DNA of 64,000 nucleotides, taken from contig NC_051098.1 of assembly GCF_901709675.1 (NCBI RefSeq), positions 4,352,000 to 4,415,999 on the forward strand. Direction: 5' to 3'. The notes under the pieces were generated by a model, which ran no database searches, was not told where the DNA came from, and was given only the letters and a program-made list of their open reading frames with translations. This stretch comes from Syngnathus acus. Its lineage: Eukaryota; Chordata; Actinopteri; Syngnathiformes; Syngnathidae. Every line of letters begins with the position of its first letter. Position 1 is the first letter of the stretch. Both the position numbers and the translations under genes were made by a program. Of this stretch, positions 46,340-57,708 are shown piece by piece.

Positions 46340-48320
46340 CAGGCCAATTGCGGCCCGTGGTAAAATTTCATCAGGCCCGCAGCCTCTGTCATAAAATCTA
46401 TAATATGTGGCCCGCCACCACTGTTGACCAGCGCATAAAATACACACGTACAAAAGCTATTTTATATTTACTTAGAAGAGGGCAGCAGCACTCGGCCGAA
46501 CTCTGGCTGTATGATCCCTGTGTGACCCTTTCCTGCAAGTTCTGAAATGGCGACCGCGAGTAAAAAAAGGAAAGTTGACCGTGAGAGCAGGCGCTTCCAT
46601 GACAAGTGGAAATTGGACTATTATTTCACTGAAATACGAAACAACTGTGTCTGCCTAATTTGCCAAGAGACTGTCTGTTTTTAAGGACTACAATGTCAAG
46701 AGACACTACCAGTCGAAACATGCCGACATGTACGACAAGCTAACGGGTAACAAACGCAACGAAAAATTGAAGCAACTGGAAGCTGGTTTAACGTCACAGC
46801 AGCGATTTTTCACAAGAGCCCGAGAGTCAAATGAAAATGCCACAAAGGCGAGCTACGAGGTGGCAGCGCTGATTGCTAAGCACTGCAAACCTTTTACCGA
46901 GGGTGAATTTATCAAAGACTGCGTGATGACAATGGTGGAGAAAATCTGTCCTGAGAAGAAGTAAGAGTTTGCCAATGTTTGCCTGGCTCGTAACACTGTG
47001 GCACGGAGAATTGAAGATGTTTCATCGGATATTAAGAGACAGTTGGGGGCCAGAGGAAAGGAGTTTGACTTTTTTTCCTTAGCTTGCGACGAAAGCACGG
47101 ACGCATCTGACACCGCTCAGTTACTTATTTTTTTGAGAGGAGTGGACAGTGAAATGAACGTGACTGAAGAGCTACTTGACCTCCAGAGCCTTAAAGACCA
47201 AACAAGAGAAACAGATTTATTTCGTTTCTGTTTGCTCTGCCGTAGATGACATGAAACTCCCGTGGGATAAAGTTTCTGGAATTCTCACGGACGGCGCACC
47301 TGCCATGGCTGGCAAACATAGTGGATTATCAACCTGTATATGTAACAAAGTCGTCGAGCAAGGAGGTAAAGCTGTAAAACTTCATTGCATTATTCACCAG
47401 GAAGTTCTATGTGCCAAACATCTCAAATATGATCGTGTTATGAAACCGGTAATAAAGGCTATTAATCATATTCGCTCCAAAGCCTTGTGCCACCGTCAGT
47501 TTCAACAGTTTCTATTCGACATCCAGGCTGAATACGGAGATGTTGTCTATCACAACGATGTGAGATGACTCAGTCGGGGGTCTGCACTGCAGCGCTTCTA
47601 CTCTCTTAGGCGGGAAATCGGAGCGTTCATGGCAAAAATCAATCCCAGAAATATCTGACCCAGTTTGGCTGGCTGATTTGGGTTTTTTAGTTGACACAAC
47701 AAAGCACCTGAACGTGCTGAACACTAGCCTTCAGGGGCCAAATGCAGTGATTAGCCAACTGTATTCACACATCAAAGCCTTTGGAACTAAGCTGCAACTT
47801 TTCCAAAGGCACCTGTCACAAACGCAGCCCAATACCACACACTTCCCAGCGCTGCAGGGAATCATGACCAGCTTTCCACAGAGCGATATCAACACGCTAA
47901 CAAGGAGGTATGCAGTAGACATCTCATCTCTGGCTGTGGAGTTCCAACAACGCTTTCGGGATTTTGCAGCTATTGAGAAAGAGATCACGATGTTTTCCTC
48001 TCCTTTCTCCGTGGACCCTGATAATGCTCCGGACCACCTGCACCTGGAGCTCATTGAGCTGCAGTGTGACGACGAGTGCCGCAGTCGACACCAACAGCTT
48101 TCTCTTGCGGACTTTTACAGCCAGCTGGATGAAGGCAGGTTCCAAGAGATTCGAACATTTGCTAAGAAAATGCTGAGCTTGTTTGGCTCGACGTATTTGT
48201 GTGAGAAGACCTTTTCGGTTATGAACTTTAACAAGAGCCGCGTGAGGACACGACTAACTGACTCTCACCTGCGTGACATCTTGCGCATCAAAACCACTGC
48301 CTTTGAGCCAGACCCCACAA
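46340..48320 (+). pseudogene. hAT transposase, BED-finger type, inactivated
   Basis: From ATG 46,547 the plus strand encodes a BED-like finger (DKWKLDYYFTEIR, CVCLICQETV) and the hAT body: EVAALIAKHCKPFTEGEF, FFSLACDESTDASDTAQ, DDMKLPWDKVSGILTDGA, HCIIHQEVLCAKHL, LIELQCDDECRS and the C-terminal dimerisation stretch MLSLFGSTYLCEKTFSVMNF. It resembles the transposase clade behind GTF2IRD2-type domesticated genes. Lesions visible: a frameshift after CLICQETV, TAA after CPEKK near 46,962, a frameshift near 47,220, TGA for Trp at about 47,566, and further stops before 47,680. The left edge at about 46,344 (CAGGCCAATTGCGGCCCG) is hAT-like; the right edge joins Tc1 sequence without a clear terminal repeat. 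Confidence 0.85.
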
Positions 48321-48321
48321 A

Positions 48322-49127
48322 TTCTCTATGGGGTCCAGGTCAGGAGAATTGGCAGGCCAATCGAGGACAGTAACGCCATGATCAGTACATAATTTACTGG
48401 TGGTTTTGGCACTGTGGGCAGGTGCCAGATCATGCTGGAAAATGAAAATCATCATCTCCATAGAGCTCTTCAGCAGACGGAAGCATGTAGTGCTCTAAAG
48501 TCTGCATTTACTCTGGACTTGATGAAACACAGCGGACCAACACCAGCAGCTGACATGGCTCCCCAAACCATTGCTGACTGTGGGAACTTCACTGGAATTC
48601 AAGCAACTTGGATTTTGCTGCTCTCCAGCCTTTCTCCAGACTCTGGCGCCTTGACTTCCAAATGAAATACAAAACTTGCTTTCGTCTGAAAAGAGGACTT
48701 TGGACCACTCTGCAACTGTTCAGTGCTTCTTTTCCATAGCCCAAGTCAGACGCTTCTTCCATTGTCTTGAGTTCAGAAGTGTCTTGACCATGGGAATACG
48801 GCTATTGTAGCCCATTTCCCGGACACGTCTGTGAACAGTGGCTTTTGATACCTGGACTACAGCTTCAGTCCACTGTCTTTGAAGCTCTCCCAAATTCTGG
48901 AAGTGACTCTTCTTCACAATGCTGTTAAGGGTGCGGTCATCTCTCTTGGTTGTGCAGCGTTTCCTGCCACATTTCCCCCTTCCAACAGACTTTTTGTGGC
49001 TGTGCTTTGAAACTGCACTCTGTGAACAGCTTGCTCTTAGAGAAATTTCTTTTTGTGTCTTACCCTACTGATGGAGGGTGTCAATGATGGTCCTCTGGAC
49101 AGCAGTCAGATCAGCAGTCTTCCCCAT
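48322..49127 (-). pseudogene. Tc1 transposase (DD34E), interrupted
   Basis: Minus-strand ATG at 49,127. Recognisable parts are LGELQRQWTEAVVQVSK, TVHRRVREMGYNSRIP, KRLTWAMEKKH and the catalytic block FQHDLAPAHSAK to WPANSPDLDPIE. Exactly 34 residues separate the Asp of QHD from the Glu of PIE, the Tc1 DD34E spacing. Several stops and shifts break the frame, and it ends immediately after the catalytic Glu at the hAT junction. Confidence 0.85.
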
Positions 49128-49235
49128 GCTTGTCATTTAGTTTACTGAACCAAACTGAGTGTTTTTCAAGGCTCAGGAAACCCTTGCAGGTGTTTCGAGT
49201 TAATTAGACGATTCAGTGATTAGTTGTATAGTATA

Positions 49236-50713
49236 CCGTATTTTTCGGACTTTAAGTCGTGTTTTTTTTCATAGTTTGGGTGGGGGGGGGCGACTTATAC
49301 TGAGGAGCGACTTATATGTGAATTCTTTCATAAATTTTCAAAAAAAAAAAAAAAAAGTGAAACCACGATAAACGAACCGCGATGTAGCAAGGGATTACTG
49401 TAATTTGAATTTCAAGTGACGTCAGCAGTGCGGCGCGGCGGTTGTTTACATACAGGACAAAGATTCGATCACGGGTTGACAAAGATGACGAAGGGCCCCA
49501 CGTACATTAGCGGCTTTGTTTCTAAGTGACACGGAGGACGAAGAGTTTGAAGGATTTGAGGATTTGGAGTGACACAGAAGGTTTGAAAAACCATTATGGC
49601 TTTTACGCACGCCCGGTCCCACTCTACGGAGCTCTCTTTCACCTCCGTGGATGGAAGTCGGGGGCCGGCGCTCGCCCGGGTGGCTGCACGGGGACGGTGG
49701 ATGGGGCTCGGACATGGCTTTTACGCACGCCCGGTCCTACTCTACGGAGCTCTCTTTCACCTCCGTGGATGGAAGTCGGGGCCGGTGCTTGGCCGGGTGG
49801 CTGTCCGGGGACGGTGAATGGGGCTCGGACATGGCTTTTACGCACGCCTGGTCCTATTCTATGGAGCTCTCTTCCACCTCCGTGGCTGGAAGTGCCACCT
49901 CCGGGGATGGAAGTCCACGCCACCACACGCCTGGAAGTCGACGCCGGGGCTTAGGGCCGTGTGGCGGCGAACTATTTATGTTATATTTATTTTATATATT
50001 TTATTTCGTGTAGCAACTTGTATGTGTTTTTATCGTTACAGTTCAGTAGTTGTTGGCTTGTTGAACTCTTGTTTTGTTAAATAAAGAGCTGTTTACCAAA
50101 CCCACGTCTTTCCTTGTACTTTTTTAACGCTACAATCTAGTTATATACTAGATCTGTGGAATAACGACGAGGCTGACGTCAGGGCGCACGCGCGGCGTTG
50201 TTGACAAAGGACCAGGAATTTGATCGATGGATTTAATGATTTGGAGTGACACAGATGGTTTGATAATATTATTGCTTATATAATAGTTATTTGATATATA
50301 ATTTATATATCGTTATATGGGCCTGTGGAATATTTCGAAGTGCAAGCGCCGTCAGCGGCGCGCACCCATTGTTAACATAAAGGACGATCGATGGATTTAA
50401 TGAATTGGAGTGACACAGATGGTTTTATAAATGTGTTATTTATGTAATAGTTATTTGAATAACTCTGAATGTTACGTCAGGCCCATTCTCAGCTCTTCGT
50501 TTGTGTTTATGTCACGTTAGCATACCTATCGTTTAGCCTGTTGTTGCTCGTTCATGTCTGTTCTTTGTGTTGGATTTTGTCGAATAAATTTCCCCCAAAA
50601 TGTGACTTATACTTCGGTGCGACTTATCTATGTTTTTTTGTTTTCACGTTATTGTGCATTTTATGGCTAATGCGATCTATATTCCGGAGCGACTTTTAGT
50701 CCGAAAAATACGG
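49236..50713. mobile_element. 1.48 kb terminal-repeat element, copy B, with 118-bp array
   Basis: Ends CCGTATTTTTCGGACTTTAA and its complement, flanked by TA on both sides (49,234-49,235 and 50,714-50,715). The interior is collinear with copy A. The GC-rich unit starts at 49,596, 49,714 and 49,831 (118 and 117 bp). It is inserted inside the Tc1 element at 46.2-50.9 kb. Long frames across the array in both strands are products of the repeat and do not look like a gene. Confidence 0.85.
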
Positions 50714-50932
50714 TACTTTTTCATAATATTCTAATATTTTGAGATAGGATATTTGAGTTTTCTTCAGCTGTATGTCATAATCAGCAATATTAAAATAATA
50801 AAATGCTTGCAATATTTCAGTTGATTTGCAATGAATCCAGAATGTATGACATTTTTGTTTTTCTAATTGCATTACAGAAAATAAAGAACTTTATCACAAT
50901 ACTCTAATTTTCTGAGACAGTCCTGTACATAC

Positions 50933-50969
50933 ATACATACATACATACATACATACATACATACATACT
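50933..50969. repeat. (CATA)n microsatellite
   Basis: About nine CATA units directly after the TA that ends the Tc1 element. The sequence left of the same element is also CATA-rich, so the Tc1 probably landed in an existing microsatellite. Confidence 0.9.
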
Positions 50970-50994
50970 GTGGACTCTGTACCGTTCTGCCATA

Positions 50995-51458
50995 GTAAAG
51001 TAAGGGCTGAGACGAAAGGCAAAGCTCTCAATTTACCAGTCGAGCTACATTCTTACCCTCAGCCATGGTCAAGAGCTGTGAGTCGTGACCGAACGAACGA
51101 GATCCCAGATACAAGCGGCCCAAATGAGTTTCTTCCTCAGGGTGTCCGGCTCTCCCTTGGAGACAGAGTGAGAAGCGACCAGGAGGGTCTTGGAGACGAG
51201 CTGTTGCTTTTCCGCATTTAGATGAGCCAGATGAGGTGGCTCGGGCATCTGATTAGGATCTCTCCTGGACGCCTCCCTGGTGTGGTGGTTCCGGTATGTC
51301 CCACTGGAAGGAGTTCCCGGGGTTGACTCAGAACACGTTGGAAAGACTATGTCTGCCGGCTGGCTAGGGATCCCCCATGACGAGTGGCTGGGGAGAACAA
51401 AGTTTGGGCTTCTTTGCTGAAGGTGCTGCCCCGCAACCCGACTTTGGATAAGCGGAAG
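50995..51458 (+). mobile_element. LINE C-terminal fragment
   Basis: The plus strand reads, with breaks, AKLSIYQSSYILTL, VVTERTRSQIQAAQMSFF, QMRWLGHLIRISPGRLP and VWASLLKVLPRNP. This is the C-terminal region beyond the reverse transcriptase of a fish non-LTR element. It ends at GGATAAGCGGAA, then a GGAA array serves as or grew from the tail. Clade not determined. Confidence 0.7.
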
Positions 51459-51569
51459 GAAGGAAGGAAGGAAGGATTGGAAGGAAGGAAGGAAGGAAGG
51501 AAGGAAGGAAGGAAGGAAGGAAGGAAGGAAGGAAGGAAGGAAGGAAGGAAGGAAGGAAGGAAGGAAGGA
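51458..51569. repeat. (GGAA)n microsatellite
   Basis: About 27 GGAA units with one interruption near 51,477. The minus-strand poly-FLPS frame is an artefact of it. Confidence 0.96.
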
Positions 51570-51919
51570 GCAAACGAATGAATGAGCACCAATGCTGCGT
51601 GGAGTATTCATGTCCTCCCTGTACTTGTGTTGTTTTTCTCTTTGTAGTCCGGTGTTCTGAAATTCCTTCCTACCTGTGAAGACGTCGTACCTATGCCCAG
51701 TGCGCTTGCGCAGGCATGCTGCCAACACTTATATTTATGCATAGGTTATTTCAGTTGTCAGAATGTTCTACCTGTTTGCGTCTACGTGCGATATTATAGA
51801 ATGTTCTACCTGTATGCATTTAAACAAAACAAGCAGAAAGCGCACTGCAGTACTTTGGCTGTCAAATTAGCGTCCAGTAGGACATTTCACATGGGTAAGA
51901 CATTTTGTCACAGGCAGTG

Positions 51920-52243
51920 TTTGGAAAGAAATGTTAAGGTATGTTATTAAAACTTTAAAAAGGCTTTCTGTGTACCATCTTTCTTTGTTAATAACTCACG
52001 TACACACTTCCGTGTTGCTGCGGTACTACTGCTGCGTCACAGCCAGCGTTTAGAAAGACATGTTAAAGTATATTATTAAAACTTTAAAAAGGCATTCTGT
52101 GTACTGTCTTTCTTTGTAAATAACTCGTGCGCACGTGTGGCTTATAGTCCGGTGCGGCTTATATAAGAAAAAAACTAAAATATCCCCGAATTTTAGCTGG
52201 TGCGGTTTATAGTCCGATGCGGTTTATAGTCCGGAAATTACGG
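51920..52243. mobile_element. Right end of a CCGTAATTTC-type element, with internal repeat
   Basis: Ends GGTTTATAGTCCGGAAATTACGG followed by TA, resembling the ends of the 41.5 and 49.2 kb elements. Inside, two related blocks (ATGTTAAGGTATGTTATTAA near 51,931 and ATGTTAAAGTATATTATTAA near 52,053) lie about 122 bp apart. No matching left end was found. Confidence 0.6.
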
Positions 52244-52794
52244 TAGTTACATTAAATTAACACCATTCTATCTGTGTCCATTACAAACGTTTGTAGAGTA
52301 CTTTTGAGATTGCTCTTACATACAGTATGTCGGGAAAAAATTATTGGTACCCTTCTGTTGAATATAAAGAAAAAAAAACACACTTGTCAAAAATTTGAAA
52401 CTAACACGATTGCAATTTGCAAAAGTGCATGCAGGAAAGCTGTCCTGATTTAATTGCACCGATGTGTGTCCATTTGTTTTAAGTATCAGCCGATACCAAG
52501 TCTCGATCCAATACCTTGACAAAGCATGACAGAAAAAAGGGCATCTAAATTGTCCTCTCTTTTTTTTTATATCAAATAAAGGTATCAATATCAACATGAT
52601 ACGTTTAATATGGCTCTATGTCAGCAGTGGTTCAAATCAAGTTAAAAAAAAGATTTTAGAAATCAAGAAATCTGCAATTGGATGACAACCAGTGTACTTC
52701 ACCTCTCAGACAAAGTCAACTGCGGGATATGTTCTAGCATGCCTGCAATTCTTGTAGATTAGTATTTAGATTAGTAGAATGGACAGTATACATA

Positions 52795-53529
52795 CCGTTT
52801 TTTTCCATGTATAATGCGCCCCCATGTATAATACGCACCCTAAAAATGGCATGTCGATGCTGGAAAAAAGCCTGTACCCATGTATAATACGCACCCAAAT
52901 TTTGATTTTTTATTTTTTTAATTTTTTTTAAAAATTTTTTAAAGTCCCAATGATCGTCACACACGCGTCTGGGTGTGGTGAAATTTGTCCTCTGCATTTG
53001 ACCCATCCCCGTGTGATTTTGATCCATCCCCTGGGGGAGAGGGGAGCAGTGAGCAGCAGCGGCGCCGCGCTCGGGAATCATTTGGTGATCTAACCCCCCA
53101 ATTCCAACCCTTAATGCTGAGTGCCAAGCAGGGAGGCAATGGGTCCCATTTTTATAGTCTTTGGTATGACCCGGCCGGGTTACTTAAGTCCGTAAACATA
53201 AAATTATTTCAGAAAAAAGATCATCTTTGGGAACAACCGGATGTTATTCTGCCGGTCAGTATCACTGCGCATGCAGTAGCAAACTCGATAGCGAAGAAAT
53301 ATGTGAGACTCTCAACGGGATCACCAATATTTGAGTGATGTTCCAGTTATTTATCACAATTATTTATTATTATAATAATAATATATATAATATATATAAT
53401 AATTATTTATTTATTATTCACAATTGTCATGGTCATTTTTTTTTTAAATTGTACCCATGTATAATGCGCACCCCAGATTTTAGGACAATAAATTAGTTAA
53501 ATTTTGCGCATTATACATGGAAAAAAACG
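52795..53529. mobile_element. MITE-like element containing a SINE-like insert
   Basis: Ends are CCGTTTTTTTCCATGTATAA and its complement, with TA on both sides. From about 52,930 to 53,180 the interior is a different repeat (GTGGTGAAATTTGTCCTCTG, then GGCAATGGGTCCCATTTTTA) that is widespread in fish genomes. A short AT tract lies at about 53,360-53,420. Confidence 0.75.
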
Positions 53530-53599
53530 GTATATTAATGAATACAATTGATGTACTCCCTGTTTGGCTGTGCAGAACATTGCTGATAGACCCTCATTA

Positions 53600-55180
53600 A
53601 AAGTGTGACATTCAGTCAGTTCTTGTGCAATATAAATGGCAAGTCATCTCGCCCCAGTGACTTCAACCACTACCGGCCGGTGGCCCTGACATCCCACCTG
53701 GCGAAGACCCTGGAGAGGCTGGTCCTCCACCACCTGCGCCCCCTGGTGAGCTCCTCCGCCGACCCCCTGCAGTTCGCCTACCGGCCGAGCATTGGGGTTG
53801 AGGACGCCGTCATCTTCCTCATGCAGAGGTCCCTGGCTCACCTGGAGCGGGCTGGAAGCACTGTGAGGATCATGTTTTATGATTTCTCCAGTGCCTTCAA
53901 CACCATCCAGCCAGAACTGCTGGGGAACAAACTGCATCATGCTGGAGCCTGCCAGCAGCTGACATCATGGGTCCTGGACTTCCTCACAAACAGACCACAG
54001 TTTGTGAGGACAGGAGGCCGTGTGTCTGACACGGTGGTCTGCAGCACAGGAGCTCCACAGGGGACCGTCCTGGCCCCCCTCCTCTTCACCATCTACACAG
54101 CTGACTTCACCCACCACACATCGACCTGCCACCTCCAGAGGTTCTCGGACGACTCCGCCATCGTCGGTCTCATTAACAACGGAGACGAGACGGAGTACCG
54201 AGGACTGAATCAGAGATTCGTGGACTGGTGCCAGCGGAACCGCCTCCAGATTAACTCTGGAAAAACAAAGGAGCTGGTGGTGGACTTCCGCCGGCGCAAA
54301 GACCCCCCCTCGCCGGTGAACATCCAGGGAACGGACGTAGAGATTGTGGACTCTTACAAGTACCTGGGTGTTCACCTGAACAATAAACTGGACTGGACTG
54401 GTAACACTCAGGCCCTATACAAGAAGGGCCAGAGCAGACTCCACCTGCTGCGCAGACTGAGGTCCTTCGGAGTGAGGGACGGCCTCCTGAGGACCTTCTA
54501 CGACTCTGTGGTGGCGTCCGCCATTTTTTATGGGGTGGTCTGCTGGAGCAGCGGCATCACTGCAGCGGAGAGGAAGAGGCTGGACAAGGTGGTGAAGAAA
54601 GCCGGCTCTGTCCTCGGCTGCAGTCTGGACCGGGTGGAGGTGGTGGGGGAGAGGAGGATGGTGGCTAAGCTGTCCTCCATCATGGACAACGTCTCCCACC
54701 CCCTTCATGAGACTGTCAGAGCCCTGGAGAGCTCCATCAGTGACCGGCTTCGTCACCCACGATGCACCACCGAGAGGCATCGCAGGTCCTTCCTCCCTGC
54801 TGCCATCAGACTATACAACCAGGCTAAATCACTGTAGCTAACGGACAATAATTACGTGCAATAATAACGTGCAATAACCGTGTGTAGTCATATGTGCAAT
54901 ATCTGTCTACCTCATACTCTTTCGACCTGCTTTTGCAGTTTTTCCTTCCCTTGCACTATTTTTTTATCTAATAATTTCTTATCTCCACTGTATATTGTGT
55001 ATACTGTGTAAAAGTGTATTGTGTACATACTGTCCATATTTTTTAATTATATATATCTTTACTTTTTTAAATCTTTTACCCCCTTCCCTGCATGCGTGTG
55101 TGCGTGTATGTTAAGTGTACTGCTGCTTACACAGGAGTTTCCCCATTGAGGGAATAATAAAGGACTATCTTATCTTATAA
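53600..55180 (+). mobile_element. Rex1/CR1-like LINE, 5'-truncated, long open RT frame
   Basis: The open frame to the stop at 54,835-54,837 covers the reverse transcriptase and C terminus: DFNHYRPVALTSHLAKTLER, FYDFSSAFNTIQPELL, STGAPQGTVLAPLLFTIYT, RFSDDSAIVGLI (the xxDD catalytic pair), KELVVDFRR and SYKYLGVHLNNKLDW. About 400 codons carry no stop. The endonuclease domain and 5' UTR are missing. The 3' UTR of about 340 bp ends in TATCTTATCTTAT, a short tail repeat. Both catalytic Asp of the DD pair remain, but without endonuclease it is not autonomous. Confidence 0.88.
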
Positions 55181-56585
55181 ATTGGGCATGGAATTCCTTT
55201 TCAACTGAGTTACTGGGTGAACTTCTCTGGCTCTGAGTGGCTGCTGCCCACTGATGATTCTCTACCCCATCTTCTTATGGTTTGGAGACTTAATGCTATG
55301 TTTGAGTAAAAAGTATAATGAAGAAACATAAACTCTCAATAAACTAGTCAATAAATCGAGTCACCAAGAAAGAGCTAGATATGATGTAGGCCGTAGTCGA
55401 TGTCATTTTTAGGTTAATGTTTTATAATACTCCTCTTGCTGGTAAATTAAATTGTATCTGCTGAATTATTTTAGACCTCTAAAACTGCAACCTGTGTTGG
55501 TCAGCTTTCAAAAGTTTAAAGCATAAATCTGTCACAAAGACCCAATGCAGAGAAGTGACTCCAGCAATGCTGTAAAATTGTAAAAGAGTGCAGTGCAATC
55601 CAGTGACAGCAACATGCCTTCATTGGACTGGAGTCTATCCAGTTGAAGGTACTATTGAAGGACACCCAGGGCTGATCATAAGTCAAGCATGGGGCTGACA
55701 TAGAGACAGATTCATACCTTTCATACCTGAGCTACAGTTACACGAAAACATTGTAAATCATACTGCATGCTAGAGCGTGATAAAAACACAGCCAATAGGG
55801 CAACAAGAACAAGCACTTTAATTGATCTCCTCTGAGTGTAAGCACATGCTTGCACGTTGGCTAAAGCATATTCCGCCTACTTTCCAAATGGTTATGACTG
55901 TACAGGATAAAAGGCCTGTGTCACGCAGACGTTTCCAAGAATCTTATTGAAGTTGTTCAAATAACAGAAAAAAAAGAATCCCAGGTTCAAATGTAAAAAT
56001 TGGGTACAATGAACTATAATCACAAAATCCCTCAAAGCAGTAAAAAGAGATGGAAATATAAAATTAATAACTGCGAGGGACTTACCAAACAATAATTCAC
56101 AAAGCAACAACAAAAACAACAAAAATATATATTTTTTTGTCAAAATCTTTATCAACTCTGTGGGTATTTTACAGTGTTTAACCCTCTCCACAACCTTTGA
56201 GTCTGAGCATGTTTGTTATTAAAATCAGTTGGAGAAGTACAATCTAACAGGTTTAACTTCTCTTGGCAGAGGAGTTTTATAATGATGCGTGTCTTTCATA
56301 AGAAGTCTCTTGCTGTGAATTATTAGCGAACAAAAATCTTTAGTGTGTAGTACTGCATCTATACAGCAAGTTGTTAAAACTGATGGCAACCTTTGTTTCC
56401 TCCTAATATACACTATGTAATTGAGTCCCTCGCGCGAAAAAGTTCTGAAGAGTGCTAACAAAGTGTCAATGCCTTCTTAAATTGTATTTACACCAATTTG
56501 TAAGTGATATTAACTCATACCTTCACTTGTTTGGAATCTAGATTGAATGGCACAATACAGAAATGTATCCGAAATTCATTTTTAA
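55181..56585. other. Intergenic, no recognisable gene
   Basis: AT-rich sequence. No exon, transposon or RNA gene recognised. Confidence 0.4.
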
Positions 56586-56587
56586 TA

Positions 56588-56715
56588 CTTCAGTTGTGGT
56601 TGAGAACAAGCAGACCAAGATCCTGTGGGACTTCCAGATCCAGATTGACAAACTAGACCAACCAGCCGAGTGGTGATGGAAAAACATCAGAGCACAGCAG
56701 CCGTGATAGATGTAG
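56588..56715 (+). mobile_element. Small LINE fragment
   Basis: The plus strand reads VVENKQTKILWDFQIQIDKL and, after a shift, VVMEKHQSTAAVIDV. These blocks belong to the C-terminal part of a fish LINE family. Too short for a clade call. Confidence 0.55.
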
Positions 56716-57344
56716 TTTATCCTGTTCAGGAGGTGCTGTCACCTATCCTAGCTTACTATGGGCGAATGGCGGACTACACCTTGAACTATCGCAAGGCATA
56801 TACTATAGAGACAAACACCCACATGCACACCATCACTGAGTGGGAACGAATCTCATTCTACCTGCATACAAGTCAGGCAAGTGTACCCTGACACCATCAA
56901 AATAACCTACACTCTTAATGCAAACTACTGTATTTTGACTTAGGAAAAACTACATGTTTAACAAAGTGTTGTTTTTTTTGCTTCATTTTGTATTGATATA
57001 TATACGTATTTATTCGGCCCCAATAAATATGCATTTTCTTAACCTATTCCTATTCAACCATAACTCACACCAATGGTTCCCAGCTCATGTCTCAATACAG
57101 AGCAAGTTTAGAAGCACTTTGATGCACAACTAAGAAATATCTTCATGCTCTACATTGAACTTTTTCACAGTGAGTTTGTTAATTGTAACCCCTGACCCTG
57201 GCACCGTCAGTCAACAGCTGACAAACAAAATGATTTGAACAGTTTAATGTAGTTTTTGTAGCCCAGATTGTGACATGCTTTAAATTTTATTCATTATAGT
57301 GCTGGGTGCTTTAATTTCTCTATCAAAAGTGAGATATTTATCTA
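56716..57344. other. Intergenic, no recognisable gene
   Basis: Nothing beyond AT-rich unique-looking sequence was recognised. Confidence 0.4.
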
Positions 57345-57708
57345 CAAACCGGATTCGGTTGAAGTTGGGAAATTGTGTAAAATGTAAATATTAACAAAAT
57401 ACAACGATTTGAAAATCCTTCTCAACCCATATTCAATTGAATACACTACAAAGACAACATATTTAATGTTCAAACTGATAAACTTAATTGTTTTTTGCCA
57501 AATAATAATTAACGTAGAATTTCATGGCTGCAACACGGCCAGTAGAAGTTGGGAAAGACGGCAAAAAATACAGAGAAAGCTGAGAAAAGCTCATCTAACA
57601 CCTATTTGGAACATCCCACATGTGATCAGGCTAATTGGGAAGAGGTGGGTACCATGATTGGGTATAAAAGGAGCCTCCCCAAACAAGCTCAGTCATTCCC
57701 AAGCAAGG

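Larger units (their letters stand above)
46175..50925 (-). mobile_element. Tc1-like transposon, 4.75 kb with two insertions
   Basis: The left end CAGGACTGTCTCAGAAAATT and right end AATTTTCTGAGACAGTCCTG are inverted, each next to TA. The inverted repeats extend about 165-210 bp. The element's own transposase lies on the minus strand at 49,127-48,322. A hAT transposase copy (about 46,340-48,320) interrupts the left inverted repeat and the transposase C terminus, and a second element occupies 49,236-50,713. Without these the Tc1 would be about 1.3-1.6 kb, normal for the family. Confidence 0.88.
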
